Below are positions 7,734 to 16,132 of a DNA stretch of 27,136 nucleotides, piece by piece. Position 1 is the first letter of the stretch. The number at the start of each line of letters is the position of its first letter. The position numbers and the translations under genes are program-made. Below the pieces are notes generated by a model. The model made no database searches. It was not told where the DNA came from and saw nothing but the letters and a program-made list of their open reading frames with translations. The DNA is from Gammaproteobacteria bacterium (lineage in GTDB: Bacteria > Pseudomonadota > Gammaproteobacteria > Pseudomonadales > Pseudohongiellaceae): positions 1 to 27,136 of the forward strand of contig PWQG01000386.1 of NCBI GenBank assembly GCA_003556835.1. The letters are read 5' to 3'.

Positions 7734-9950
7734 TCAGAAGCGCAGTTCCACACCAGCCATCAGGGTACGCTCGGCACCCGGTCGCATACCGTTCTCCAGG
7801 TCAGCAACATAACGCCGATCGAGCAGATTACGACCCTGGAGCCAGAGCGAAATATTGTCTGAAGGCGCATCGTATATCAGGCGCGCGCCCAGCAATCCGC
7901 GTCCGGCCACCCGACCCAGCACCACCGGTTCGCGCAGGGAGAGCCAGTCGCCCTCACCCAGTGGTTCACGATCGCCATCGGTCAACACCAATTCCCGGGT
8001 ATTCATCGGATCGGTGTAGAAACCGGAGCGATGGCTCCAGCTGGCACTGAAGGTCCAGCCTGTCGCATGCGAAACACCCAGCGTGAAACTGCCCGCCACA
8101 TCTGACACTTCCGGCACACGATTACCCCGAATGGGAGCATCCGCGCGGTTCTCGGTGAACTCCGCCCGCGTGTAGTTCAATGCAAGTCGGGCAAAGCTCT
8201 CCAGTCCCCTAAAGCGCAGCGCAGCCCGGCGCGCTTCCCATGATAGGTCACCACCAAAGGAGCGCGAGTCGGCACTGTTGAGTACAAGGCTCATGCCATC
8301 CATGGAATACGGTAGCTGCACTATGGTGTCCCGGATACGGTTGAAGAACAGGGCCGCTTCCATCTCGAACCCCGTATGCGGCTGGTAGCGGACGCCAATC
8401 TGGGCATTGATGCCCGTCTCCGGCTCCAGGGGAAAGCTCTCGGCCGTCCGCGAGGGTGCTGGCGTGTAGCCGCGTGCCAGATTGGCGAACCACTGAGCGT
8501 CTTCCCGGCCCCGGTACAACACACTGACACCCGGCAGCAGAATACGGTTGTAATCAGTTTCCAGTGGCGCATGCGGGCCTGGATCAAGGCGGATCGACTT
8601 GCGCTGCTTGCTCTGTTCGTAATACTCGGTGCGCAGCCCGGGCGTGAATTGCCAGTCCCCGCTAGTGATGCGGTCCTGGGCATACAGGGAAACGGCGCGT
8701 GCCTGATGCGCCACATCGCGGCCCAATGGGCCGCGCCTGTTCACCGTCAGGATTTCCCCAACCTCACCGGTGGAGCGCATATCGTTGAGATAATGCTGCT
8801 CGTAGCGCAGCCCCCACTCGAATTCATGGCGTAGTTGTCCGGTTTCGATTGCTGCCAACGACATCCGGCTGTCCAGCCCGCGTGTCCGGTAGCGCCGATC
8901 ACGACTGACCATCCTGCCCTGCTCGCCAGGAATGAATACACCATCTCCGGGCGCCCACTGCAGTTCCGGCAATGCAGCAACAGCCACATCACCCGGATTG
9001 GCGGTGAATCGTGGTCGATCCGCATCGGTGATGAAGGCGAGGCTGCTCAGCCGCAATCGGCCACCGGCGTCCCAATCATGACGCAGCGCCAGCTTTCGGT
9101 AGTCCAGAGCGAAGTGGTTGTATTCCTGGCCGAAACGACCGGCCTTGCGGTCCGGTGCCACCGCGTATTCCTGCGGAGTCAGATTGCTTTCATCGTAGTG
9201 CGAGCGTTCACGGTGCCAGGTCGCTGACATTTCCAGTGCATGTTCGGCATTCACCTGCCAATCAACACTGCCGTGGAAATCATCGTACTGCATGTCTTCC
9301 ACATCAAAGCGTCCGTCGGCGTTGAAACCACTGTAGGCAAACAGCATGCCCACATCCCCATCACGCCGGCTATGGCTCAGATGGCGACGGAAACTGTTCT
9401 GTGTACCACCGGCCAGGGACAGGCGTGATTCGGATCGCTCTGTGGCCTGACGGTTGCGGAAATTGACGATACCATGATTATTCAGGGGCCCATGACGCAA
9501 TTGACCGGCCGCCTTGATCACCTCCACACGCTCCAGTCGCTCCATCGGTGGTGTGTAATGCACACTCGGGTCGATATAGGAGGAAAGGTTCAGCGGCACG
9601 CCATCCTCAAGCAGCAGTGTCTTGCGTGAGCGTCTCGGCGGGGCTCCACGCACAGCAATCGCCGCCCGTCGACCGGTCACATCGTCATCGATGGTGCGCA
9701 GCCCCGCAACCGAATCGAACAGGTCGTGCAGCGTATAAGGACGCAGGCGTTCGATATCGGCTGCATCCACCACGGCCGCCGCGCCCGGCGTCATGCTCAG
9801 GTCATCGGGCAGCAATCCGGTGACCTCTATCACTGGCAGATCCTCGGCCGCCACCTGGGTGGTCAACAGCGCGGAAGCTACTACCAGAATGTTTAGTAAA
9901 TTGCCGCGCAAATCGGGCCCGCCGCGTTTTTTCAATGGCATCTCACGCAT
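7734..9950 (-). CDS. TonB-dependent outer-membrane receptor (FecA-like group, substrate unknown)
   Basis: A 738-residue receptor. Residues 1-35 form a signal peptide (basic start, hydrophobic NLLNILVVASALLTTQVAA). A TonB-box-like PVIEVTG lies at 39-45. The plug domain (about 50-170) includes IAVRGAPPRRSRKTLLLEDGVP and ERVEVIKAAGQLRHGPLNNHGIVNF. The remainder is a 22-strand-type barrel ending in the terminal aromatic residue of outer-membrane proteins (GVELRF). Such receptors import iron chelates, cobalamin or other scarce ligands with energy from TonB-ExbBD. The plug wording reminds me of the ferric-citrate receptor group, but no ligand can be assigned. It stands alone with no regulator or ABC genes beside it. 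GGAAG lies 10 nt before the chosen ATG; a second ATG three codons on is possible. Confidence 0.88.
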   Translation of the reverse strand: MREMPLKKRGGPDLRGNLLNILVVASALLTTQVAAEDLPVIEVTGLLPDDLSMTPGAAAVVDAADIERLRPYTLHDLFDSVAGLRTIDDDVTGRRAAIAVRGAPPRRSRKTLLLEDGVPLNLSSYIDPSVHYTPPMERLERVEVIKAAGQLRHGPLNNHGIVNFRNRQATERSESRLSLAGGTQNSFRRHLSHSRRDGDVGMLFAYSGFNADGRFDVEDMQYDDFHGSVDWQVNAEHALEMSATWHRERSHYDESNLTPQEYAVAPDRKAGRFGQEYNHFALDYRKLALRHDWDAGGRLRLSSLAFITDADRPRFTANPGDVAVAALPELQWAPGDGVFIPGEQGRMVSRDRRYRTRGLDSRMSLAAIETGQLRHEFEWGLRYEQHYLNDMRSTGEVGEILTVNRRGPLGRDVAHQARAVSLYAQDRITSGDWQFTPGLRTEYYEQSKQRKSIRLDPGPHAPLETDYNRILLPGVSVLYRGREDAQWFANLARGYTPAPSRTAESFPLEPETGINAQIGVRYQPHTGFEMEAALFFNRIRDTIVQLPYSMDGMSLVLNSADSRSFGGDLSWEARRAALRFRGLESFARLALNYTRAEFTENRADAPIRGNRVPEVSDVAGSFTLGVSHATGWTFSASWSHRSGFYTDPMNTRELVLTDGDREPLGEGDWLSLREPVVLGRVAGRGLLGARLIYDAPSDNISLWLQGRNLLDRRYVADLENGMRPGAERTLMAGVELRF

Positions 9951-10046
9951 CCCACATTTTCTTCCGGATATTTAAACCGGCCGCTACAGGCCTCGGAGTG
10001 CGGGGAGTGTATACCAGTGGGCAGCGCCTGAACAGGCAAGGCTTCG

Positions 10047-10072
10047 GACTATCAAGGGACGTCCAAATAGTC
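10047..10072. promoter_or_regulatory. Inverted repeat upstream of fabI, possible operator
   Basis: GACTAT (10047-10052) and ATAGTC (10067-10072) flank an internal GGACGTCC palindrome (10057-10064). A -10-like GATAAT (10073-10078) abuts it on the fabI side, so it would overlap the -35 region. No convincing -35 is visible. It could also serve the divergent receptor gene. Confidence 0.25.
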
Positions 10073-10115
10073 GATAATATGAGCATCGAAAATGCACACA
10101 GACAGGGACTTGCTT

Positions 10116-10916
10116 ATGGGTTTTTTGACAGGAAAACGTTTTCTGATTCTCGGCGTGGCCAGCAAATTGTCCATCGCTTCGGGGATTGCCGCCGCCATGC
10201 ACCGGGAAGGCGCTGAACTCGCCTTCACCTACCAGGGAGAGAAACTCAAGGGTCGGGTGGAAAAACTGGCAGCCAACTGGGATTCCGAACTGTGTTTCCC
10301 CTGCGATGTGACCGACGACGCCGAAATCGAAGCCGTGTTCAGTGAACTGGGCAAGCATTGGGATGGCCTGGACGGTATTGTTCATGCGGTTGCCTACGCA
10401 CCGGCACATGAACTCGATGGTAACTATGTGGATGTCACCACTCGGGAGGGCTTCCGTCAGGCCCACGAAATCAGCTCCTACAGTTTTGTGGCCCTGGCCA
10501 AGGCCGGGCGCGAGATGATGCGTGACCGCCAGGGCAGCCTGCTGACCATGAGTTATCTGGGCGCCGTGCGCAGCCTGCCCAACTACAATGTCATGGGTCT
10601 GGCCAAAGCCAGCCTGGAGGCCAATGTGCGTTATATGGCCAGCAGTCTCGGGCCGGAAGGCACCCGGGTCAACGCCATTTCCGCAGGCCCCATCCGCACC
10701 CTGGCCGCATCCGGCATCAAGAGTTTCCGCCGTATGCTCGACCACAACCAGGCGCAGACACCGCTGCGTCGCAACACCACCATCGATGAAGTCGGCAATG
10801 CCGCCGCATTCCTCTGCTCCGACCTCGCCTCGGGCATCAGTGGTGAAATCCTCTACGTCGATGGCGGGTTCAACACGACTGCCATGGGCAGTCTTGAAAG
10901 CCTGGACGGGAATTAA
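10116..10916 (+). CDS. fabI: Enoyl-[acyl-carrier-protein] reductase (NADH), FabI
   Basis: FabI reduces trans-2-enoyl-ACP to acyl-ACP, the last step of each cytoplasmic fatty-acid elongation cycle. The 266-residue protein is very close to E. coli FabI as I recall it: MGFLTGKRFLI start, GVASKLSIA cofactor loop, catalytic Y147, Y157 and K164 (SYLGA and NYNVMGLAK), NAISAGPIRTLAASGIK substrate loop, and the LYVDGGF end. I chose the ATG at 10116 because it gives the conserved N-terminus and AGGGA lies 8 nt upstream; an in-frame ATG at 10092 would add eight unconserved residues. Residue 93, glycine in E. coli and a known triclosan/diazaborine contact, is alanine here. The gene is convergent with ppiD. 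Confidence 0.96.
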   Translation: MGFLTGKRFLILGVASKLSIASGIAAAMHREGAELAFTYQGEKLKGRVEKLAANWDSELCFPCDVTDDAEIEAVFSELGKHWDGLDGIVHAVAYAPAHELDGNYVDVTTREGFRQAHEISSYSFVALAKAGREMMRDRQGSLLTMSYLGAVRSLPNYNVMGLAKASLEANVRYMASSLGPEGTRVNAISAGPIRTLAASGIKSFRRMLDHNQAQTPLRRNTTIDEVGNAAAFLCSDLASGISGEILYVDGGFNTTAMGSLESLDGN

Positions 10917-10965
10917 TCAGAGGTTCAAACAGAGCCGTCCCCGAAAGACAGAAAACAGGAAGCAC

Positions 10966-11005
10966 AAAAAAGGCCGCTTGCCCTCATCGGCGCAGCGGCC
11001 TTTTT
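10966..11005. terminator. Bidirectional terminator between fabI and ppiD
   Basis: AAAAAAGGCCGCT (from 10966) pairs with AGCGGCCTTTTT (to 11005) around a 16-nt loop. The A-run on one side and T-run on the other make it an intrinsic terminator on both strands, serving the convergent fabI and ppiD genes. Confidence 0.88.
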
Positions 11006-11024
11006 ACTGCAGGAGCCTAATCAA

Positions 11025-12893
11025 TTAGCGGATCGTGGCCTGCTCGCGGCGGCTTTGCAACAATGCCTCAAAGGTACGCCGACCACCCTGCTCCTGCAAT
11101 TGGGCACGGAACTGTCGCAGCTCATCCTCACTGAGATCCGCCAGGCTGCCGGTCTCGACCCGCTGCAACTCGATCACAACAAAGGCACCGTTTTGCAGGC
11201 TTCCGCCACGGTACTGCACTGCATCGTCATCGGCGGGCTGCATGGCAAACGCCGACCGCAGCACCTCGGGATTGACCCGTGGATCCTGGCGGCTGACTTC
11301 CTCGTACTCACGCCATTCCAGCTCATTCTCTGCCAACAGCTCCTCGACCGGCTCTCCGGCCCGTAGGGCGGCAAGAATCCGCTCACCCAGCTCCCGGGCC
11401 AACTGCCGCTCGCGCTCACTGCGCAGCAAGGCTGCAATCTCGGCACGGACTTCCTCCAGAGGTCGCAGTTCGGCGGGCCGGTATTCGTTCAGATGCATCA
11501 CCAGCGCGCGCTCGTCATCGAGCTCGATGATGTCGCTGTTCAGTTCATCCACCAGCACATCATCAGAGAACGCCGTGTTGTAGACCGCACTTTGTGAAGT
11601 GATTCCGTCACTGCCACCGCCCCTGCCAAAAAACGGCGTGGTGCGGATCTCCAGTCCCATTTCCTCGGCCACCGGCTCCAGGTCGAAATTCTCGAAGGCC
11701 AGATTGGCCAAGTCTTCCATGCGAGCAAAGTATTCACGCTGCACCTCGGACGAGACCAGGTCCCGCTCGATGCGCTCGGCCAGCTCCTCGAATGGTGGGA
11801 AATCCTGCGCTTCGTATTCGGTCAGTTTCATCAGATGGACACCGAACTCACTGCGCACAGGTTCGGACACTTCGCCCACCTCCAGTTCGCGCAATGCATT
11901 CTCCATGGCATCGGGGAACACCGTGCCATCGGTATAGCCGATATCCCCACCGTCAGCACCCGAGGCGGGATCATCAGAGAACTCGGCTGCCAGCTCGGCA
12001 AAATCCTCGCCAGCGCGGATGCGCTCCAGCAGATCCTCGGCCGTGGCCATGGCCTGCTCTTCACTGACGGCTTGCCCCACTTCCAACAGAATATGTGAGG
12101 CCCGGCGCTCCACGCTGGAAGTTGCCGCATCACGCTCCTGCTCATATTGGGCGCGAACGCGATCCTGATCGACTTCACGCTCGGCAAAAATGTCCGCCCT
12201 GTCCAGCAGGACGTAATCCACGGCGACCTGCTCCTCACGCATGAAGCGATCGGAGTTGTTGTCGTAGTAGGCACGGATCTCCTCGTCGGAAATCGGTTCA
12301 CCCAGCGTCCGGGTACCAGGTGCCACGGAAACGAAACGGAAATCGCGGCGCTGGGCCAGCAACTCGGCCACCTGCTCGAGTTCCGCGTCGGTGACAAAAC
12401 CTGAACTGGCATAGGCATTGGCCAACTGACTGACTATCATGCGCTCGGCCAGGGCCTGGCGGTAAGTGGCCGGCGTGAACCCCTGGGAAGCCATGGTGCG
12501 AACGGCCATGTCCCGGTCAAAGCGTCCATCCAGCTGGAACTGGGGAGACTGCAGAATCTGGCGATCCAGTGACTGGTCGGAAATACGCAGCCCGGCATCA
12601 TCAGCCGCCTGCATCAACAGCCGATCCTCGATCAACTGTTCCAGAGCGATCTGCCGCAGCATCTCATCATCCATATCCGCCACCTGACCGCCCAGGTTGG
12701 CCATCAGGTTCTGAACACTGTTATTGAGTTCCTGCTCGGTGATCTCCTCGCCATTGACCGTGGCCACGGAGTTACCCCCGAAGAAACCACCCACGATCGA
12801 CTCGGCACCGAACAGGGCAAACACCCCGATGATCAGTCCGATGATGATCTTTGAAACAAAACTCTGTGAGTTGTCACGAATTCTCTGCAGCAT
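11025..12893 (-). CDS. ppiD: Periplasmic folding chaperone PpiD (SurA-N/parvulin type)
   Basis: PpiD is anchored in the inner membrane near the Sec translocon and helps newly exported proteins fold. This 622-residue protein starts MLQRIRDNSQSFVSK, the usual PpiD N-terminus. It has one anchor helix at about 16-34 (IIIGLIIGVFALFGAES), a SurA-like N domain (VATVNGEEITEQEL onward), and a parvulin domain at about 262-360 (RRASHILLEV, DFAELAAEFSDDP, GGDIGYTDG, FGVHLMKLTE). A long glutamate-rich C-terminal chaperone region follows. PpiD parvulin domains are often catalytically weak. It lies downstream of hupB in the standard gammaproteobacterial order. CAGGAG lies upstream of the start. A hairpin terminator in the hupB-ppiD gap should limit read-through. 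Confidence 0.95.
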   Translation of the reverse strand: MLQRIRDNSQSFVSKIIIGLIIGVFALFGAESIVGGFFGGNSVATVNGEEITEQELNNSVQNLMANLGGQVADMDDEMLRQIALEQLIEDRLLMQAADDAGLRISDQSLDRQILQSPQFQLDGRFDRDMAVRTMASQGFTPATYRQALAERMIVSQLANAYASSGFVTDAELEQVAELLAQRRDFRFVSVAPGTRTLGEPISDEEIRAYYDNNSDRFMREEQVAVDYVLLDRADIFAEREVDQDRVRAQYEQERDAATSSVERRASHILLEVGQAVSEEQAMATAEDLLERIRAGEDFAELAAEFSDDPASGADGGDIGYTDGTVFPDAMENALRELEVGEVSEPVRSEFGVHLMKLTEYEAQDFPPFEELAERIERDLVSSEVQREYFARMEDLANLAFENFDLEPVAEEMGLEIRTTPFFGRGGGSDGITSQSAVYNTAFSDDVLVDELNSDIIELDDERALVMHLNEYRPAELRPLEEVRAEIAALLRSERERQLARELGERILAALRAGEPVEELLAENELEWREYEEVSRQDPRVNPEVLRSAFAMQPADDDAVQYRGGSLQNGAFVVIELQRVETGSLADLSEDELRQFRAQLQEQGGRRTFEALLQSRREQATIR

Positions 12894-12921
12894 GAGGCTT
12901 TCTGCATCTCCTGATAATACG

Positions 12922-12945
12922 AAAAAGGCGCATCACCGATGCGCC
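12922..12945 (-). terminator. Intrinsic terminator after hupB
   Basis: On the minus strand the perfect 8-bp stem GGCGCATC/GATGCGCC (12938-12945 with 12927-12934, triloop GGT) is followed by TTTTTC. It ends the hupB transcript and sits only 28 bp before the ppiD start codon. Confidence 0.85.
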
Positions 12946-13057
12946 CCTTCCTACAGTTTACGTTGGGGCAGTATACCGGCGACCTTGCGGGCCGCGTGGT
13001 GGCAAACTGCACCAGGGTATCCGGACCGGATCCCCCGAAGGAGGACCCGGCGACGGA

Positions 13058-13333
13058 TCAGCTGTTGACCGCGTCCTTTAATGCTTTGCCGGGCTTGAAG
13101 CTGGGCACTTTGGCCGCCTGGATCTGGATGGTGGCACCAGTCTGGGGGTTGCGTCCGGTACGGGCAGCACGCTCCTTTGTTGCGAAAGTGCCGAAGCCCA
13201 CGAGCACAACCGGGTCGCTCTTTTTCAATGAATCGGTCACTGTGTCGATCATCGCATCGATGACACGTCCGGCCGCGGCCTTGGGTACATCGGCGTTGGC
13301 AGCTACGGCTTCAATCAGTTCTGATTTATTCAC
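13058..13333 (-). CDS. hupB: DNA-binding protein HU, beta type
   Basis: A 91-residue HU protein, which bends and compacts DNA non-specifically as a dimer. It shows the N-terminal helix pair (MNKSELIEAVAANADVPKAAA), the VVLVGFGTFATKERAARTGRNPQTG core with the beta-arm tip RNPQTG at 61-66, and the FKPGKALKDAVN end. It starts with GTG, with AAGGGG five bases upstream. It lies between lon and ppiD as in other gammaproteobacteria, has its own strong promoter, and is followed by its own terminator, fitting its expected high abundance. Confidence 0.97.
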   Translation of the reverse strand: MNKSELIEAVAANADVPKAAAGRVIDAMIDTVTDSLKKSDPVVLVGFGTFATKERAARTGRNPQTGATIQIQAAKVPSFKPGKALKDAVNS

Positions 13334-13425
13334 GTTATCCCCTTTATTTTTCTGTCTTCAAAAATAGTATCAGTTTGCAGTATCCGTGGTTTTCGCACCC
13401 CGACTGCAAGCGGCACGACCGCCAC

Positions 13426-13455
13426 TTTATACCAAGGTGCGGAAAGCACTGTCAA
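13426..13455 (-). promoter_or_regulatory. Sigma-70-type promoter of hupB
   Basis: On the minus strand TTGACA (13450-13455) and TATAAA (13426-13431) are separated by 18 bp, near-consensus. The spacer holds a small inverted repeat, GTGC-TTTCC-GCAC. The leader to the GTG start is about 85-90 nt. It begins 15 bp after the lon stop codon. Confidence 0.8.
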
Positions 13456-13470
13456 CCAAAGCCCGCGCCA

Positions 13471-15921
13471 TCAGTGGGTGCTGGGCACGGACTTGGGTCC
13501 TCCCTTACCGGATTGCTTGCGCGTCTTGCTCCCGGTCCGGGCTTTGCCGGATTCTTCTTCACTGTTCGGAACAGGCATGCGCTCCAGGGCAATCTCCAGC
13601 ACTTCATCAATCCATTTGACCGGTCGGATCTCCAGATCGGCCTTGATGTTGTCCGGTATCTCCTTGAGATCACGCTCGTTTTCCGACGGAATGATCACGG
13701 TCTTTATGTTACCGCGATGGGCTGCCAGCAACTTCTCCTTGAGGCCCCCGATGCGAAGCACCTGGCCACGCAGGGTGATTTCACCGGTCATGGCCACGTC
13801 CGCCCGCACCGGAATCCCGGTCAATACGGACACCAGGGCCGTGCACATGCCGACACCGGCACTTGGACCGTCTTTCGGCGTGGCGCCTTCCGGCACATGA
13901 ACGTGCAGGTCTTTTGTCTCGTGAAAATCGGCCGGCAAGCCCAATGCAGGTGCCCGGCTTCGTACCACGGTGATGGCTGCCTGGATGGATTCCTGCATGA
14001 CATCACCCAGGGAGCCGGTCTTGACCGTCTTGCCCTTGCCGTCCACGGCCACGGCTTCGATGGTCAGCAGCTCGCCTCCCACCTGTGTCCAGGCCAGGCC
14101 GTTGACCTGACCGATATGATTGGCTTCCTCGGCCACACCGAAATCGAAGCGGCGCACCCCGGAGTAGTCTTCCAGTTGCTCCGGCGTCAGGGTCATCGGC
14201 AGGTTCTTGTTCTCCACCGCGTTTTCCTTGACCACCTTGCGGCAGATCTTGGCAACTTCGCGCTCCAGGCTGCGCACACCGGCTTCGCGGGTGTAATAGC
14301 GCACCAGGTCACGCACCACGTCCTCGCCAATCGTCAGCTCTTCCGCCTTCAGCCCATTGGCCTTGATCTGCTTCGGCACCAGGTACCGCAGGGCGATGTT
14401 GATCTTTTCTTCCTCGGTGTAACCGGGCAGCCGGATCACTTCCATCCGGTCCAGCAGCGGACCCGGAATATTCATGGTGTTGGAGGTACAGACGAACATC
14501 ACCTCCGACAGATCATAGTCAACTTCCAGATAATGGTCGTTGAAGTTGTGGTTCTGTTCCGGATCCAGCACCTCAAGCAGGGCCGAGGCGGGATCACCAC
14601 GGTGATCCATGCCCATCTTGTCGATTTCGTCGAGCAGGAACAGCGGGTTCTTCACTCCGACCTTGGCCAGCTTCTGTGTGATTTTGCCTGGCAGAGAGCC
14701 GATATACGTGCGTCGATGACCGCGGATCTCGGCCTCGTCGCGCACACCGCCCAGGGCCATGCGCACAAATTTCCGATTGGTGGAACGTGCAATGGATTCA
14801 CCCAGCGAGGTCTTGCCCACGCCCGGAGGACCAACCAGGCAGAGGATCGGCCCTTTGAGCTTGCGGACCCGCTTCTGCACGGCCAGGTACTCGAGAATGC
14901 GATCCTTGACCTCTTCCAGGCCGTAATGATCGGCATCCAGGACTTTCTCCGCCTTGGACAGATCGAGGGAGACCCGGCTGCGCTTTTTCCAGGGCACACT
15001 GACCATCCAGTCGAGATAGGTGCGCACCACTGATGCTTCCGAGGACATCGGTGACATCATCCGCAACTTGCCCAGTTCGGTAAGCGCTTTCTCTTTCGCC
15101 TCCTTGGACATGCCCGCGTCTTCGATTTTCTGCTTCAGCTCTTCGGCTTCGTTCGGGGCATCATCCAGCTCACCCATCTCTTTCTGGATGGCTTTCATCT
15201 GCTCGTTCAGATAGTACTCGCGCTGGCTCTTCTCCATCTGCTTCTTGACGCGGCCGCGAATGCGTTTTTCAACCTGGAACAGATCAATCTCCGCCTCGAT
15301 CAGACCCATCAGGTGCTCAATGCGGGACTTGAGCCCCACCAGCTCCAGCAGATTCTGGCGTTCCTGCAACTGCAGGGACATATGTGAAGCAATTGTGTCC
15401 ACCATCCGACCCGGATCCTCGATTCCGGAAATGGAGGTCATCACTTCGGGCGGGATCTTCTTGCTGAGCTGCACATACTGTTCGAATTGCGACAGCAGGG
15501 AACGTTGCAGCAGGGGCTCCTGGTTCTCGCCCAGCGGCTCCGGGTTGAGTTTGACAACCTGGCTTCGGTAATGGCCGTCGTCCAGCTCCACTTTCCCCAC
15601 ACGCGCCCTGGATACGCCCTCGACCAGCACCTTGACGGTGCCGTCGGGCAAACGGATCAGCTGCAGGATGGTGGAAATGGTGCCGATGCTGAAGATATCC
15701 TTCGGACCCGGATCATCGTCGGCGGCATTTCTTTGGGCCACCAGCAAGACCTCTTTCTGGTCCTGCATGGCCGCCTCGAGGGCTTTGATCGATTTTGGGC
15801 GCCCGACGAACAGGGGCTGAACAATCTGCGGGTACACCACCACATCGCGCAGCGGCAGAAGCGGCAGTGACGATCGACTCTCGTTGTCGTGTTGATCGGG
15901 GTGTTCGGAGATCTGTCCCAT
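13471..15921 (-). CDS. lon: ATP-dependent protease Lon
   Basis: Lon is a cytoplasmic AAA+ protease that degrades misfolded and regulatory proteins. The 816-residue protein contains the N-terminal substrate domain (LPLLPLRDVVVYP), a coiled-coil middle (about 220-290), Walker A GPPGVGKT with K370, Walker B FLLDEID near 428-434, and a C-terminal protease domain with the catalytic pair S687 (PKDGPSAG) and K730 (GGLKEK). It is about 30 residues longer than E. coli Lon because of a basic K/R/G/S-rich tail after residue 787. ATG was chosen to give the usual short polar N-terminus. Upstream is a sigma-32-like promoter, so heat-shock control is expected. No terminator is visible after its stop. Confidence 0.97.
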   Translation of the reverse strand: MGQISEHPDQHDNESRSSLPLLPLRDVVVYPQIVQPLFVGRPKSIKALEAAMQDQKEVLLVAQRNAADDDPGPKDIFSIGTISTILQLIRLPDGTVKVLVEGVSRARVGKVELDDGHYRSQVVKLNPEPLGENQEPLLQRSLLSQFEQYVQLSKKIPPEVMTSISGIEDPGRMVDTIASHMSLQLQERQNLLELVGLKSRIEHLMGLIEAEIDLFQVEKRIRGRVKKQMEKSQREYYLNEQMKAIQKEMGELDDAPNEAEELKQKIEDAGMSKEAKEKALTELGKLRMMSPMSSEASVVRTYLDWMVSVPWKKRSRVSLDLSKAEKVLDADHYGLEEVKDRILEYLAVQKRVRKLKGPILCLVGPPGVGKTSLGESIARSTNRKFVRMALGGVRDEAEIRGHRRTYIGSLPGKITQKLAKVGVKNPLFLLDEIDKMGMDHRGDPASALLEVLDPEQNHNFNDHYLEVDYDLSEVMFVCTSNTMNIPGPLLDRMEVIRLPGYTEEEKINIALRYLVPKQIKANGLKAEELTIGEDVVRDLVRYYTREAGVRSLEREVAKICRKVVKENAVENKNLPMTLTPEQLEDYSGVRRFDFGVAEEANHIGQVNGLAWTQVGGELLTIEAVAVDGKGKTVKTGSLGDVMQESIQAAITVVRSRAPALGLPADFHETKDLHVHVPEGATPKDGPSAGVGMCTALVSVLTGIPVRADVAMTGEITLRGQVLRIGGLKEKLLAAHRGNIKTVIIPSENERDLKEIPDNIKADLEIRPVKWIDEVLEIALERMPVPNSEEESGKARTGSKTRKQSGKGGPKSVPSTH

Positions 15922-15965
15922 AAATATGGTCTCGATTTCATGCGATGAGTGGTGGCGCTTACGCG

Positions 15966-15983
15966 CATATACCCCGGTATATG
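15966..15983. promoter_or_regulatory. 18-bp palindrome at the lon transcription start region
   Basis: CATATACC-CC-GGTATATG is a perfect 8-bp inverted repeat with a 2-bp centre. It overlaps the -10 of the heat-shock promoter and extends over the expected start of transcription, the position of a repressor operator. No regulator is known to me for this motif. Confidence 0.4.
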
Positions 15984-16007
15984 GGGTTGACCCGCCAGCT
16001 ATTCAAG
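15979..16007 (-). promoter_or_regulatory. Sigma-32-like heat-shock promoter of lon
   Basis: On the minus strand CTTGAA (16002-16007), preceded by TGTCACG, and CCCCATAT (15979-15986) are 15 bp apart. Both boxes agree with the RpoH consensus (CTTGAA, CCCCATnT). The leader to the lon ATG is about 50 nt. Confidence 0.8.
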
Positions 16008-16062
16008 CGTGACAGAGCAATTCAGAATCGTGTCTTCAGTATGCAATGCCGCTACGGGGTCC

Positions 16063-16100
16063 GCAACTGTCCGGTTCCTCCGGACAGTTGCCCATTTTTT
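16063..16100 (+). terminator. Terminator-like hairpin between clpX and lon, T-tract on plus strand
   Basis: GCAACTGTCCGG (16063-16074) pairs perfectly with CCGGACAGTTGC (16080-16091), 12 bp around a TTCCT loop. It is followed on the plus strand by CCATTTTTT. On the minus strand, the direction of clpX, no T-run follows. The hairpin may still stop or stabilise the clpX transcript, but its form is that of a plus-strand terminator. Confidence 0.65.
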
Positions 16101-16132
16101 ACCCGCAGGGAAATGAAAGGGATCAGTCAGCG

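Noticed and set aside
10073..10091. Fur-box-like sequence starting GATAAT between the TonB receptor and fabI
   Set aside because: Beyond the first six bases the match to the 19-bp Fur consensus is poor, so iron control of the receptor is not supported by sequence.
13375..15033. Plus-strand open frame (552 codons) opposite lon
   Set aside because: It is histidine- and glutamine-rich shadow coding in a GC-rich region; lon on the other strand has every expected motif.
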